DNA from: Siphonobacter sp. BAB-5405
GTDB taxonomy: Bacteria > Bacteroidota > Bacteroidia > Cytophagales > Spirosomataceae
Direction of reading: 5' to 3'
NCBI RefSeq assembly: GCF_002872335.1
Contig: NZ_NJAG01000004.1
Span: forward strand, 27,789-91,788
DNA length: 64,000 nt
The notes below the pieces were generated by a model. The model was given only the letters and a program-made list of their open reading frames with translations. It was not told where the DNA came from and did no database searches. Shown piece by piece: positions 51,823-61,001 of the stretch. Position 1 is the stretch's first letter, and every line of letters starts with the position of its first letter. The translations under genes were made by a program, and so were the position numbers.

Positions 51823-54800
51823 ATGACTTTACTCTGGTTGAAAAAACACCAGCCTCGCCAGGGCTGGACCGGACGTTTTTTGTGCTTACTTTTCTTTCTC
51901 GGCACTAGTATCTATTTCCAGTTGGCCGCTCAGGCTACCGACGCTTCCATTTCCGGCGTTGTGAAAGATGAAAAAGGCGAGGCCCTGCCCGGAGCCGCCG
52001 TAACCGTTCGAAACGAAGCAACCGGTTTTACCACGGGTACGCTGACCAATGCGAAAGGGGAGTACGCCCTTCGGCAGTTGCCGCTGGGTAAGCCCTACAC
52101 CGTCACGGTAACCTTCATTGGCTTACAAACGGTGAAAGAAACGGGGTACTCACTCAATTATGGCGATAACCTGAACGTAAACATTAGTCTACAATCGTCT
52201 AATACGGAATTGAAAGAAATCGTAGTTTCCGAACGCGGCTACACCAAGGAAGTCCGGCAGGCGGGAGCAGCTACGTCGATTACAGCGGCTCAGATCAAAA
52301 ACTTACCCAATGAAGGCCGGAGTTTTACACGACTCAACAACCTGTCTCCCCTGCAGGGCGGCGATAATTTCAGCTTCGGCGGCCAGCGTTCGACGGGTAC
52401 TAACGTGACCATTGACGGGATGAATGCCCGCAATAGCTGGACCAACGGGCAGGTTTCCGCTGGCCCTTATGCCATTTCGCTGGAAGCCATTCGCGAATAC
52501 AAAGTCATCACCAACGATTACGACGTTACGCAGGGCCGTCAGTCGGGTGGGGCCGTGAGTGCTGTCACCAAAAATGGAACCAACAAACTGGAAGGTTCGG
52601 CTTTTCTGTATTTCCGTAACAACACGTTGTCGAGTCCGTACACTATTCAGGGAGCGGATCGCAAGCAGAACTTTACCAATTTTCAGTCGGGATTCAGCCT
52701 GGGTGGCCCGATCATCAAGGATAAACTTCACTTTTTCGTAGCCTACGATCGGCAGGATGCCAGCGAGCCGCTCATTATTGCCGACATCAATTCATCCGCG
52801 GATGAGCTACGGTACGGCATCACAAAAACCAATCTGGAACGGCTGGTGAAGGTAGCCCAGGAAAAATACGGCGTTACGGGGCAGCAATTCGGCCAGTTTC
52901 CCAAGAAGTCAACGGCCAATACGGCTTTTGCACGCCTCGACTGGCAGCTCAATACCAAGCACAAACTGACGCTACGCGGCAACATGACCCACTACGTAGC
53001 TCCGCTGAACGATGGTGATAACTCGAACATCAATTTGCTGGAATCCTACGCAAACCTGAAAGACGTATCGGTAACGGCTATGGCGGCGTTGCGTTCCACG
53101 CTGAAACCTCGACTGACGAACGAATTCAAGGTGCAGTACCTGTATTCCTACAAACCCGTTACGCCCCAGGGTTATCTGCCGTTTCAGAATATTCCCCGGG
53201 CGATTGTCAACGTTACCTCGCCATTCCCCACGGAATCCAATCCTAACGCCACGCAGACGAAAACGGTACAGTTCGGCGGACAACGATATTCCCCCGAATT
53301 TAACCGGATGCACCAGTTACACCTGAGCAATACGGCCTACTGGAATACGGATAAATTCAACTTCACCTTTGGTACGGACAACATGATTACCACCATGGAG
53401 ACGTATCTGTCGAGTGAACAAAACGGTCGATTCTTCTTCAACAGCATTGATGATCTGGAGGCTCTGCGGCCGTATCGGTACGCCCGCGAAGTGCCTTTGC
53501 AGGGGCAACCCATCGTGAATCAGAGTGTACTGGATATTTCCGTTTTCGGACAAGCTGATTTTTACCCGCATCCGGACCTGAACCTGGCTCTGGGCGTACG
53601 CTACGATGCGACGGCGTTTCTGACGGGTGGACAGCTCAACGAAACCGTGAAACGAACGCTGGGCATTCGCACGGACGTGAAACCCGAGGACTGGAACAAC
53701 ATTCAACCCCGTTTTCAGGCTACCTGGGATATTGGTGGCAAGCGTCAGAATGTCCTGAAAATTGGAGGCGGGTTATTCTCCGCTCAACCGCACTACTACG
53801 CTCAGGTCAACAACATTCAGAACAGTGGACTGATGGTCGGTTCTGTGGATGTAACGGGTGCTCAGGTTCCCGTACCGGAATTCAGCAAATACCGTCAGGA
53901 CGTTTCGACGGTGCCGGGTATTCCGGCAGGTGGGAAGTATGTATCTACCATCAACGCCGTCAACCCGAACTTTCAGGTGCCGACGACGTTCAAGGGTAAC
54001 GTGAACTTCAACCACTTTATCGGCGAACGCATTCGGGTTGGACTCAACGCCATCTGGGCAAAAACGATTCATAACTACGTATACGTGGATCGTAACCTGA
54101 AGGATAACCCGGAATTCAGAATTGCCAATGAAGACAATCGGGGCGTTTTCGTTCCCGCCGAAACCATTACGGCCAAGGGAATCACGGACTGGCAGAATTC
54201 CCGAAAAACGACCGAAGTCGGGCGGGTACTGGAATTGATCTCGACGGGTATTTCCGATCAGTTTACCCTGGTGGCCGACGCAGGTATCAAACTGGGAAAA
54301 GACGGTTACGTGAACATGAGTTATACGCTCAATTCCACGAAAGATAATTCGTCCTATAGCTGCTGCGTGGCGAATACCTCGACGTTCTTGCCCGTCAAAG
54401 ACGATCCCCGGAGCCTGAGTTATGGCTACGCCGATACGCATTTCCGGAACAAAATCGTGGTAAATGGAGCAACGCCTTCCTGGAAAGGATTTCAGCTCGG
54501 GGCCACGGTGATTGGCGTGGGCGGTACCCGTTATAACTTCCTGGTAGGCGGCGGTACGAGTCTGAACGGTGATTTTGTACTGACGAATGATCTGGCCTTT
54601 GTATTCGATCCGAATAGTTCAACAACGCCGGAAAACGTTCGTCAGGGCATGAGCGATCTGCTCAACAACCCTTCGGTAGACCAAAGTGTGAAAGACTACA
54701 TCAAATCCAGTCTGGGTAAAGTGGCCGAGCGAAACGGCGGAATCAACCCCTTTGCTACAACGGTAGATTTACGCTTGAACAAAGCCTTTAAACTCGCTGA

Positions 54801-55023
54801 AGGTCAGAAGCTGGAGTTTTCGGCGGATGTCTTTAACTTCATGAACGTACTCAACCGGGACTGGGGCCGGAATTATAATCGTGGTAATACGAACCTACTG
54901 AATATTAACGCTTTCAATCAGACAACCCGTCAGTATGGCTACGCCGTGCAGAACCTGGGTACGCGTCCGATTGGCGGTACACCCTGGCGGATTCAGCTTG
55001 GCCTGCGGTATTCGTTTCAGTAA
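51823..55023 (+). CDS. TonB-dependent receptor, Oar-like, with carboxypeptidase-regulatory domain
   Basis: 1066 residues. A long signal region ends YFQLAAQATD; residues ~45-125 are a CarboxypepD_reg-like domain (SISGVVKDEKGEALPGAAVT, LTNAKGEYALRQLPLGKPYT), then the plug (~130-250: KNLPNEGRSFTRLNNLSPLQ, NVTIDGMNARNSW, EAIREYKVITNDYDVTQGRQ, SGGAVSAVTKNGTNKLEG) and a C-terminal barrel ending RIQLGLRYSFQ. The GRSF...P and GFTTG features are those of Oar-type receptors. It takes up or exports an unknown large ligand across the outer membrane; there is no SusD partner, so it is not a typical glycan PUL. A GDPD gene follows after a hairpin. Confidence 0.92.
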   Translation: MTLLWLKKHQPRQGWTGRFLCLLFFLGTSIYFQLAAQATDASISGVVKDEKGEALPGAAVTVRNEATGFTTGTLTNAKGEYALRQLPLGKPYTVTVTFIGLQTVKETGYSLNYGDNLNVNISLQSSNTELKEIVVSERGYTKEVRQAGAATSITAAQIKNLPNEGRSFTRLNNLSPLQGGDNFSFGGQRSTGTNVTIDGMNARNSWTNGQVSAGPYAISLEAIREYKVITNDYDVTQGRQSGGAVSAVTKNGTNKLEGSAFLYFRNNTLSSPYTIQGADRKQNFTNFQSGFSLGGPIIKDKLHFFVAYDRQDASEPLIIADINSSADELRYGITKTNLERLVKVAQEKYGVTGQQFGQFPKKSTANTAFARLDWQLNTKHKLTLRGNMTHYVAPLNDGDNSNINLLESYANLKDVSVTAMAALRSTLKPRLTNEFKVQYLYSYKPVTPQGYLPFQNIPRAIVNVTSPFPTESNPNATQTKTVQFGGQRYSPEFNRMHQLHLSNTAYWNTDKFNFTFGTDNMITTMETYLSSEQNGRFFFNSIDDLEALRPYRYAREVPLQGQPIVNQSVLDISVFGQADFYPHPDLNLALGVRYDATAFLTGGQLNETVKRTLGIRTDVKPEDWNNIQPRFQATWDIGGKRQNVLKIGGGLFSAQPHYYAQVNNIQNSGLMVGSVDVTGAQVPVPEFSKYRQDVSTVPGIPAGGKYVSTINAVNPNFQVPTTFKGNVNFNHFIGERIRVGLNAIWAKTIHNYVYVDRNLKDNPEFRIANEDNRGVFVPAETITAKGITDWQNSRKTTEVGRVLELISTGISDQFTLVADAGIKLGKDGYVNMSYTLNSTKDNSSYSCCVANTSTFLPVKDDPRSLSYGYADTHFRNKIVVNGATPSWKGFQLGATVIGVGGTRYNFLVGGGTSLNGDFVLTNDLAFVFDPNSSTTPENVRQGMSDLLNNPSVDQSVKDYIKSSLGKVAERNGGINPFATTVDLRLNKAFKLAEGQKLEFSADVFNFMNVLNRDWGRNYNRGNTNLLNINAFNQTTRQYGYAVQNLGTRPIGGTPWRIQLGLRYSFQ

Positions 55024-55045
55024 GTATTCATCCGATTGTTAACTT

Positions 55046-55071
55046 CCGCCCGGGCTTTCGAGTCCGGGCGG
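55046..55071 (+). terminator. Hairpin between the receptor and GDPD genes
   Basis: 11-bp stem CCGCCCGGGCT / AGTCCGGGCGG (one G-T pair) with loop TTCG and a later T5 (55078-55083). It lies 18 bp before the GDPD start; partial read-through is possible. Confidence 0.72.
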
Positions 55072-55088
55072 ATTTGCCTTTTTATTCG

Positions 55089-55997
55089 ATGAAACAGCTG
55101 CTTAGCCTCGTACTAGTGGGCCTGTGTGTCACGGGTTTCGCTCAGAAAAAATTGCACAAACTTGCTATTCCAACGGTAGCCAAAGCTCAGGAATTCTGGC
55201 ACTACACGCCCCAACACCGGCCTTTTCTGAGTGCACACCGGGGGGGAGCCCGGCCCGGCTTTCCGGAAAACTGCCTGGAAACGTTCGAAAACACGCTCGA
55301 ACATACGTATGCGACCTTCGAGATTGATCCACGCCTGACGAAAGACAATGTAATCGTACTCCTGCACGATGCTACGCTGAACCGGACCAGCAACGGAACG
55401 GGTAAACTCCGGGATTATACCTGGCAGGAAGTGCAGCAATTTCGATTGAAAGATTCGGAAGGCAAGCTGACGGATTTTCGAATTCCTACGTTGGAGGACG
55501 CCATTGAATGGGCCCGCGGGAAAACGGTACTGATTCTGGATTACAAGGACGTGCCTTTCGATAAAACGCTGGAAATCATTCGTAAACACCAAGCCGAGGC
55601 CTTCGTGATGGTGACGGTTCATACCGCTAAAGACGCTCAATACTACCACCAGCGAAACCCGGACATTCTCTTCGAAGCCTTTGTTCACACGGAAAAAGCC
55701 CTGCACGAATACGAAGCCGCGGGTATTCCCTGGAAGCAGGTCATGGCGTACATCGGCTCCCAGACCAAACCCGAACACCCGGCTCTGATTGAAGAGTTAC
55801 ACCAACGCGGGGTGATGGTGATGGTTGCCGCTGGTCCGGTATACGACAAGGAATACAAAGCTGGGAAAACAGACGTGTATCAGACGATTCTAAAAGCAGG
55901 AGCCGACCTGATCGAAACTGATTTGCCGATCCAGGCGAATCAGGGGATACAGCCGATGCTTCCGAAGACGAGTGATAAGGATGCGTTTTTTAAGTAA
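55089..55997 (+). CDS. Glycerophosphodiester phosphodiesterase family protein, exported
   Basis: 302 residues from the ATG at 55089 (MKQLLSLVLVGLCVTGFAQ is a signal peptide ending A-Q); a TTG at 55074 would only lengthen it. GDPD motifs: SAHRGGARPGFPENCLETF (His and Glu), TFEIDPRLTKDNVIVLLHDA (Glu, Asp, His), TLNRTSNGTG and VLILDYKDVPFDKTLEI. It hydrolyses glycerophosphodiesters to glycerol-3-phosphate and alcohol in the periplasm. Following an Oar-like receptor in the same direction, it could act on the receptor's imported ligand (inference). Confidence 0.9.
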   Translation: MKQLLSLVLVGLCVTGFAQKKLHKLAIPTVAKAQEFWHYTPQHRPFLSAHRGGARPGFPENCLETFENTLEHTYATFEIDPRLTKDNVIVLLHDATLNRTSNGTGKLRDYTWQEVQQFRLKDSEGKLTDFRIPTLEDAIEWARGKTVLILDYKDVPFDKTLEIIRKHQAEAFVMVTVHTAKDAQYYHQRNPDILFEAFVHTEKALHEYEAAGIPWKQVMAYIGSQTKPEHPALIEELHQRGVMVMVAAGPVYDKEYKAGKTDVYQTILKAGADLIETDLPIQANQGIQPMLPKTSDKDAFFK

Positions 55998-56095
55998 GGA
56001 ATGGTCTCGCTTTAAAAACCGTCTGGGATTGATCCTTTCCTAACAAAACCCGGCCTTTTCCGTACCTTCGTCTTTTTCAGTGAGACCATTTTTCC

Positions 56096-56758
56096 ATGAT
56101 ACGAACCGTTATTTTTGATATGGACGGGGTGATTGTTGACACCGAACCCGTTCACCGTTACGCTTTTTTCAAGCATTTTGACGAATTAGGCCTGCACATT
56201 ACCGACGAAGAATACGCCACCTTCACGGGCCTTTCTACCCGCAACGTCTACCAGAAACTCAATGAAGCCTACAACCTGGGGGAAGATATCGAATCGTTCG
56301 TGCTGCGGAAGCGGGCTATTTTCAACGATGCGTTTGATGAAAAAGAAGATCTGGATTTGCTCGACGGCGTACGGACGCTGATTGAAGACCTGCACGAACA
56401 CGGGTTTCAGCTCATTCTCGCTTCCTCGGCGGCCAAGGTGACGATTGCCCGGGTATTCAAACGTTTTGGTCTGGACCCGTACTTTTCGGACAAGGTGAGT
56501 GGCGAAGATTTCGTTCGATCGAAGCCCGATCCGGCGATTTTTGAGCACGCGGCCGCTCTGTCTAAAGCTCCCAAATCGGAGTGTATCATCATCGAAGACT
56601 CGAATAACGGCGTAAAAGCGGCTCGGGCGGCGGGGATTTACTGCATTGGCTACAACAGCGAGCATACGGCCCTGCAGGATTTGAGCGAAGCCAATCAGGT
56701 AATTAACCATTTTTCGGAGTTGAACGCCGAAAAAATCCGGGCGATTGTAACGGAATAG
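56096..56758 (+). CDS. HAD superfamily hydrolase, beta-phosphoglucomutase-like
   Basis: 220 residues, no signal peptide. HAD motif 1 FDMDGVIVDTEP (Asp nucleophile and second Asp), motif 2 ASSAAK, motif 3 Lys in RSKPDPAIFEHAA and motif 4 IIIEDSNNGVKAARAAG; the helical cap (~15-85, VYQKLNEAYNLGEDI) marks subfamily IA, close to beta-phosphoglucomutases and sugar phosphatases. The substrate is likely a sugar phosphate. A TACCTTCG box at 56063-56070 resembles a -7 element without a good -33. Terminator follows. Confidence 0.92.
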   Translation: MIRTVIFDMDGVIVDTEPVHRYAFFKHFDELGLHITDEEYATFTGLSTRNVYQKLNEAYNLGEDIESFVLRKRAIFNDAFDEKEDLDLLDGVRTLIEDLHEHGFQLILASSAAKVTIARVFKRFGLDPYFSDKVSGEDFVRSKPDPAIFEHAAALSKAPKSECIIIEDSNNGVKAARAAGIYCIGYNSEHTALQDLSEANQVINHFSELNAEKIRAIVTE

Positions 56759-56783
56759 GAACGTACTGAACGTTCATTTTCAG

Positions 56784-56813
56784 AAAGGACGAGTAATACC
56801 ACTCGTCCTTTTG
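56784..56813 (+). terminator. Terminator of the HAD gene
   Basis: 11-bp stem AAAGGACGAGT and complement, 6-base loop, T4 run; 25 bp after the stop. Confidence 0.82.
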
Positions 56814-56816
56814 TTA

Positions 56817-56846
56817 TTGGGTGAAAGCAAAGTCCGCGTACCTTTG
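56817..56846 (+). promoter_or_regulatory. Promoter of the 331-residue lipoprotein gene
   Basis: TTG (56817-56819), 19-bp spacer, TACCTTTG (56839-56846); leader about 20 bases. It begins 4 bp after the previous terminator. Confidence 0.72.
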
Positions 56847-56872
56847 CCCAGATTCCATCTCATCTGCTCGCT

Positions 56873-57868
56873 ATGAAACTTTCTTCTCTATGGGCCCTGC
56901 TATTGCTTGGGCTACTGACCAGTTGCGATCTTTCGCTCTTTGAACCAACGGATTATCCGCCCAGCCCCACGAAGCTGAATGGACCTAAAGCCCGTACGCT
57001 GGCGAGTAAACCGATTGCCCTTAAGGAAATAGATACACTGTCGTTAACCGGGACCAGAGCCCTGATTATCACTCCGTATGCGTTGATGCTTTCCGACTCA
57101 GTGACGTATGCCCTTCGCCGTTTTCCTCAACCCGCTAGTCCGCCGCTGGAAGTTTTGTTCTCCGATGACGAAGGAAATATATGGGTCGTTGCTCAAGACG
57201 GTACGCTGGGGTATGGCGTACATCGGTACACCGGAGGAACCTGGGTCAAAGAAGGCAATTTCCCCGCAGATGTAAAGTTTCGTTTCAACGAAGTAGTGAA
57301 AGCTACCGCTCAGGAACACTGGTTTCAAACGACCAAAGGTTTAGTAATCTGGGATGTGAAGCAGCAGAAAGGCCGCCTCGTGGAAGATACCAATGATCGG
57401 CTTTTTACGCGAAACTTTTCCCTGAAATCCGATAATCAGCAATTACAGATTTACAGCAATACGAATCTGTCCCAGCCGGTGGCCGAGTACGAGTTTTCGC
57501 AGTTTCTCTACACGCGGAAAGGCATCAAAAATTCCTTGTTTGGCGTGTTTGAAGATGATACGCGTACACTCTGGCTGGTGGTGAAGGATGGCCGCTGGGA
57601 TGGCGTACTAATGAAATTCAACGGGCAAACGTTGGAGAAATTAACGTTGGTTCCGGTGAGTGATTACGATTCCGGGCGATCCGTTTCTGATTTCGTGCAG
57701 GATGCCAAAGGGAATCTCTGGATGAACGTGGATGGGGTTCGGTACTACTACAGTACCTACGGGCAGTGGATTTATCCGCAGATGGAACAGTCCTTACGGA
57801 TTTTCAACGATACGGAAGGAAATCTGGTGGGTATAAAACCGGGTAAGGTTTACCGACTGGAAATCTAA
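56873..57868 (+). CDS. Lipoprotein with beta-propeller-like repeats
   Basis: 331 residues. MKLSSLWALLLLGLLTSCDL has the lipobox LTSC. The mature part contains several strand-rich repeats with a D-x-x-G-N-x-W core: FSDDEGNIWVVAQDGTLGY, VFEDDTRTLWLVVKDGRWDG, VQDAKGNLWMNVDGVRYYY, IFNDTEGNLVGIKPG. This core is the signature of two-component-regulator propeller repeats (Reg_prop), so a small sensory or binding propeller is likely. No catalytic motif seen. Function unknown; single gene with promoter and shared terminator. Confidence 0.8.
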   Translation: MKLSSLWALLLLGLLTSCDLSLFEPTDYPPSPTKLNGPKARTLASKPIALKEIDTLSLTGTRALIITPYALMLSDSVTYALRRFPQPASPPLEVLFSDDEGNIWVVAQDGTLGYGVHRYTGGTWVKEGNFPADVKFRFNEVVKATAQEHWFQTTKGLVIWDVKQQKGRLVEDTNDRLFTRNFSLKSDNQQLQIYSNTNLSQPVAEYEFSQFLYTRKGIKNSLFGVFEDDTRTLWLVVKDGRWDGVLMKFNGQTLEKLTLVPVSDYDSGRSVSDFVQDAKGNLWMNVDGVRYYYSTYGQWIYPQMEQSLRIFNDTEGNLVGIKPGKVYRLEI

Positions 57869-57896
57869 ATCGGATAAAATTCCGCTACTCCTTGCG

Positions 57897-57928
57897 AAAA
57901 CGGACCGCTGGTGAAGCGGTCCGTTTTT
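57897..57928. terminator. Bidirectional terminator between convergent genes
   Basis: 13-bp stem AAAACGGACCGCT and complement with a 5-base loop and T5; serves both the lipoprotein and the beta-barrel gene. Confidence 0.88.
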
Positions 57929-57936
57929 GTGTTTAA

Positions 57937-58716
57937 CTAAAAAGGAATCAGATAACCCAGAGACAAAGTTGCGTGAAAATCACGGAGGGCATCCGACTTG
58001 TAAAAACCTTCCGAAAGATTGCCTAACAAATAGTGACCACGGGCTTCCAGGAAAATCTGTCCCTTCGGTAGGTTATGGGCTACGCCAATGCCGGCTACGC
58101 CCGAGAATTTAGTACGGTCGGCAAATTCCCAATCAGATAAGTCATTTTTGAACTTTGTTCCTGCCCGTTCAGAAGTTGTTTTCAGTAAATAACTTCCCAT
58201 CACCCCGGCATTGACAAAAAACTGCGTCTGATTACCGAAGGAAAAACGAAATAATAAGGGAATGTCTATACTGGAAGACGTAAAAGTGTAATTATCGCCG
58301 AATTGTTTCGCTTTCAAGGCATTGTGGTTATAGAGAATTTCCGGTTGGAAAGAGACCACATTTCCCAAAGCGGCATTGAATACAATACCCGCGTGGTAGC
58401 CCGGAGCAAAATTCAGTTCGGCATCCGTATTTTCATTGAGCACCGTCGTATAATTACCCCCGGCTTTAATCCCGATGTAACTTCTGCCGCGGAAATCGCC
58501 CGTTGTGGCAAAACTGGTTTTCTCGGGTTTGGAGCGAGTAGGTTCCGTCCTGGTAGGAGTGGTAATGATCGAAGTCGTAGGCTTGGCATTGGCCCGGTCG
58601 TAAATTTCCTGCATTTCCTTCGTCACTGGTCGCGAAGAGGGGCTAGCGGGTTGGCTCTGAGCCAGCAGGGAGAAATTTACCATACTCAGACATCCGAGTA
58701 GAACAAATGATTTCAT
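57937..58716 (-). CDS. Outer-membrane beta-barrel (PorT-like) protein
   Basis: 259 residues. Signal peptide MKSFVLLGCLSMVNFSLLAQ. A Pro/Thr-rich linker (TTSIITTPTRTEPTRSKPEK) is followed by a barrel of about eight strands: YIGIKAGGNYTTVL, FAPGYHAGIVFNAALG, VSFQPEILYNHNALKA, IDIPLLFRFSFGNQTQFFVN, GVAGIGVAHNLPKGQIFLEA, and a C-terminal FHATLSLGYLIPF ending in Phe. The IDIPLL.RF and FQPE..Y.. phrases are typical of OMP_b-brl_2 porins. Function unknown. Confidence 0.85.
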   Translation of the reverse strand: MKSFVLLGCLSMVNFSLLAQSQPASPSSRPVTKEMQEIYDRANAKPTTSIITTPTRTEPTRSKPEKTSFATTGDFRGRSYIGIKAGGNYTTVLNENTDAELNFAPGYHAGIVFNAALGNVVSFQPEILYNHNALKAKQFGDNYTFTSSSIDIPLLFRFSFGNQTQFFVNAGVMGSYLLKTTSERAGTKFKNDLSDWEFADRTKFSGVAGIGVAHNLPKGQIFLEARGHYLLGNLSEGFYKSDALRDFHATLSLGYLIPF

Positions 58717-58891
58717 AACGTACTTTGATAAAGTTGAAAGAATGTACCGGCTACTTAGTCGGAAAAAGCAGGCGGGAGTAAACGCCCGCTTATCAATTTA
58801 CGGCAAAGCCGCCCGAACGGTTTATGAAAGTTTTACTTTTGGGTACTGGCAACGTGAAACCAGTCGTACAATTCTAACTATACGCATAGCT

Positions 58892-59575
58892 ATGGCAATT
58901 GTTTTAATTACCGGAGCGACGGGTGGCCTGGGCCGCAGCGTAACGCAGCAATTTCTTCAGGTGGGTCATACGGTGGTGGCTGCCGTACGTGATCCACAAA
59001 AGCTGCCCATGCAGGAAGGTTTACATCCGTATGCCCTGGATGTAGCTGATGAACAAGCCTGCCAGCGATTCGTTGAGGACGCCGTCTCGGAACACGGAGC
59101 CATTGATGTAGCAGTACTGTTAGTGGGCGGTTTTGCGATGGGAGCTCTGGCGGAGACGGATTACGCTGCTGTGGAAGCTCAGTTGAAAATTAACTTTCAG
59201 TCGGCGTATCAGGTCGCACGCCCCGTCTTTGAGCAGATGAGTCAGCAGCCCAACGGTGGCCGCATTGTCCTGATTGGGTCGCGTCCGGCTCTGGACCCTA
59301 CGGCGGGACAGCACGTGGTGGCGTATGCTCTTTCGAAATCGCTGGTGAACAGTCTGGCTGATTTGATCAACGCCGCGGGCAAGAAGAAAAATGTGGTTGC
59401 GACGGTCGTAGCCCCCAGTACCATCGATACGCCCAGCAATCGGAAAGACATGCCCGATGCGGATTTTAAAACCTGGATCAATCCGGCTGAACTCGCGGAA
59501 ATGATCGCCTTCGTGAGCCTGGGAGCGGGAAAGACCTTACGCGAACCGGTCCTAAAAGCGTACGGGCAGGCCTGA
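58892..59575 (+). CDS. SDR family oxidoreductase
   Basis: 227 residues from the ATG at 58892 (MAIVLITGATGGLGRSVTQQ); an upstream start at 58742 would add 50 non-conserved residues. NAD(P)-binding TGATGGLG, VLLVGGFAMG in place of NNAG, catalytic Ser in IVLIGSRPAL and YALSK (Tyr and Lys). The C-terminal VVATVVAPSTIDTPSNRKDM is like dihydropteridine reductase-like and glucose-dehydrogenase-like SDRs. The NNAG change (LVGG) is common in this branch. Substrate unknown. A TACTTTTG at 58834-58841 may be its -7 box. The CsbD gene follows. Confidence 0.88.
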   Translation: MAIVLITGATGGLGRSVTQQFLQVGHTVVAAVRDPQKLPMQEGLHPYALDVADEQACQRFVEDAVSEHGAIDVAVLLVGGFAMGALAETDYAAVEAQLKINFQSAYQVARPVFEQMSQQPNGGRIVLIGSRPALDPTAGQHVVAYALSKSLVNSLADLINAAGKKKNVVATVVAPSTIDTPSNRKDMPDADFKTWINPAELAEMIAFVSLGAGKTLREPVLKAYGQA

Positions 59576-59657
59576 AATTGGGGTCAGACTCTGGCTGGAA
59601 TGAGTTTTTTGGTAAGAATAGCAGCAATTACGCTTTAACCTTAAAATGAATACAGTC

Positions 59658-59843
59658 ATGAACGAGACAACGCTTAAAGGAAACTGGAACGAACTGAAAG
59701 GCAAAATCAAACAAGCCTACGGAGACCTCACCGACGATGATCTGACTTACGAAGAAGGTAAAGAAGACGAACTGTGGGGCCGACTCCAGCAAAAAACGGG
59801 TAAGACCAAAGACGAGATCAACAAAAAAATTGCTGATCTGTAG
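59658..59843 (+). CDS. CsbD family stress protein
   Basis: 61 residues from the ATG at 59658 ([20 protein letters not shown]); an ATG at 59646 is four codons further upstream and also possible. The CsbD pattern is complete: [54 protein letters not shown]. In Bacillus csbD is sigma-B induced; the fold is a small helical bundle of unknown function. Highly charged. It has its own terminator and is probably strongly expressed under stress (inference from the family). Confidence 0.93.
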   Translation: MNETTLKGNWNELKGKIKQAYGDLTDDDLTYEEGKEDELWGRLQQKTGKTKDEINKKIADL

Positions 59844-59859
59844 TAAATACTTTTAGTTG

Positions 59860-59891
59860 AAAAGCCGGAGCCGGGAGGTTCCGGCTTTTTG
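59860..59891 (+). terminator. Terminator of csbD-like gene
   Basis: 10-bp stem AAAAGCCGGA and complement with a ~10-base loop and T5. Confidence 0.82.
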
Positions 59892-59994
59892 TTTGTACGG
59901 AGAGAAGATCAATCAATAAACGTGTAAGTTCGTACCCGGTACGCCCAGTGAATCGCTGCAATACCGATAAATTGTTCTGGAAACGTTTAACGTA

Positions 59995-60831
59995 ATGAAT
60001 CGCTTGAAATCAGTCCTTCAAAAGTCCATTCTTATTTTCCTCGGGTGCAGTGTACTAACGGCCTGCAATGATGCTCCAAAATCTTCTAGTGAAGCAAAAG
60101 ACAGTCCGGCAGCCACGCCGGTTTTGCACTATACCGTCGTCAAAACGCATCCGCACGATACGAATGCGTTTACTGAAGGTTTACAGATGTACGACGGGAA
60201 ACTGTATGAAAGTACGGGCTCGCCGAAAGAATTGCCCCAGACGGAGTCCATCGTTGGCGAAGTGGATTTATCTTCAGGAAAAATACAAACCAAAGTTGAG
60301 CTGGACCGCGATCAATACTTCGGGGAAGGAATTGTCTTCTTAAAAGACAAGCTTTACCAGTTGACTTACCTTTCAAAAAAGGGTTTTGTCTACGATGCCC
60401 GGACTTTCAAGCAACTGGGGACGTTCACCTTTCCCAGTAAAGAAGGCTGGGGGCTGACCACCGATGGTACGTACCTGATCATGAGCGATGGTACGCAAAA
60501 CCTGACCTATCTGGACCCTACTACTTTCACGGTTGTAAAAGTACTAACGGTAACCGATGAACAGGGTGCCGTGATTAATCTGAACGAGCTGGAATACGTC
60601 AAAGGCTATATTTATGCGAATGTGTACACGACTGCTACGGTTGTGAAAATCAATCCGCAAACGGGTCAGGTAATGGGTAAAATGGACTTAAGCTCCTTAC
60701 AACAGGATGCAAGAACGAAGTACCCACAAGCTCTGGAGATGAACGGAATTGCTTTTGACTCTACCTCAGGAAACTGGTATGTGACGGGAAAACTCTGGTC
60801 AACTATTTACGAAATCAAGGTGACTCCTTAA
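59995..60831 (+). CDS. Glutaminyl-peptide cyclotransferase, lipoprotein
   Basis: 278 residues. LKSVLQKSILIFLGCSVLTAC-N gives a lipobox (LTAC). The mature part matches the beta-propeller glutamine cyclotransferase family (PF05096, plant/bacterial type): FTEGLQMYDGKLYESTGSP, FGEGIVFLKDKLYQLTYLSK, PSKEGWGLTTDGTYLIMSDG, LNELEYVKGYIYANVYTT and PQALEMNGIAFDSTSGNWYV (TGK...YEI at the end). It converts N-terminal Gln of exported proteins to pyroglutamate. Many exported proteins in this window start with Gln after the signal peptide, so substrates are at hand. Single gene. Confidence 0.93.
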   Translation: MNRLKSVLQKSILIFLGCSVLTACNDAPKSSSEAKDSPAATPVLHYTVVKTHPHDTNAFTEGLQMYDGKLYESTGSPKELPQTESIVGEVDLSSGKIQTKVELDRDQYFGEGIVFLKDKLYQLTYLSKKGFVYDARTFKQLGTFTFPSKEGWGLTTDGTYLIMSDGTQNLTYLDPTTFTVVKVLTVTDEQGAVINLNELEYVKGYIYANVYTTATVVKINPQTGQVMGKMDLSSLQQDARTKYPQALEMNGIAFDSTSGNWYVTGKLWSTIYEIKVTP

Positions 60832-61001
60832 CCAAGGCCGTTCCTCTGGCAGAAAGCCGATGGTTGATATAGATCTTTTTTAGAAATGAGTATTTGCCTA
60901 ATAAATCACTTTCAAAGGCTTATTTGCAAAAATTATCTTTTCCTACGTAGAAAAATTTCCGTACTCCCGCAAACTTCGGGCAATGCTCTATTTTTGTATC
61001 T

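Noticed and set aside
51823..55997. Polysaccharide utilisation locus
   Set aside because: The receptor is Oar-like and lacks a SusD partner and glycoside hydrolases next to it; the following gene is a glycerophosphodiesterase.
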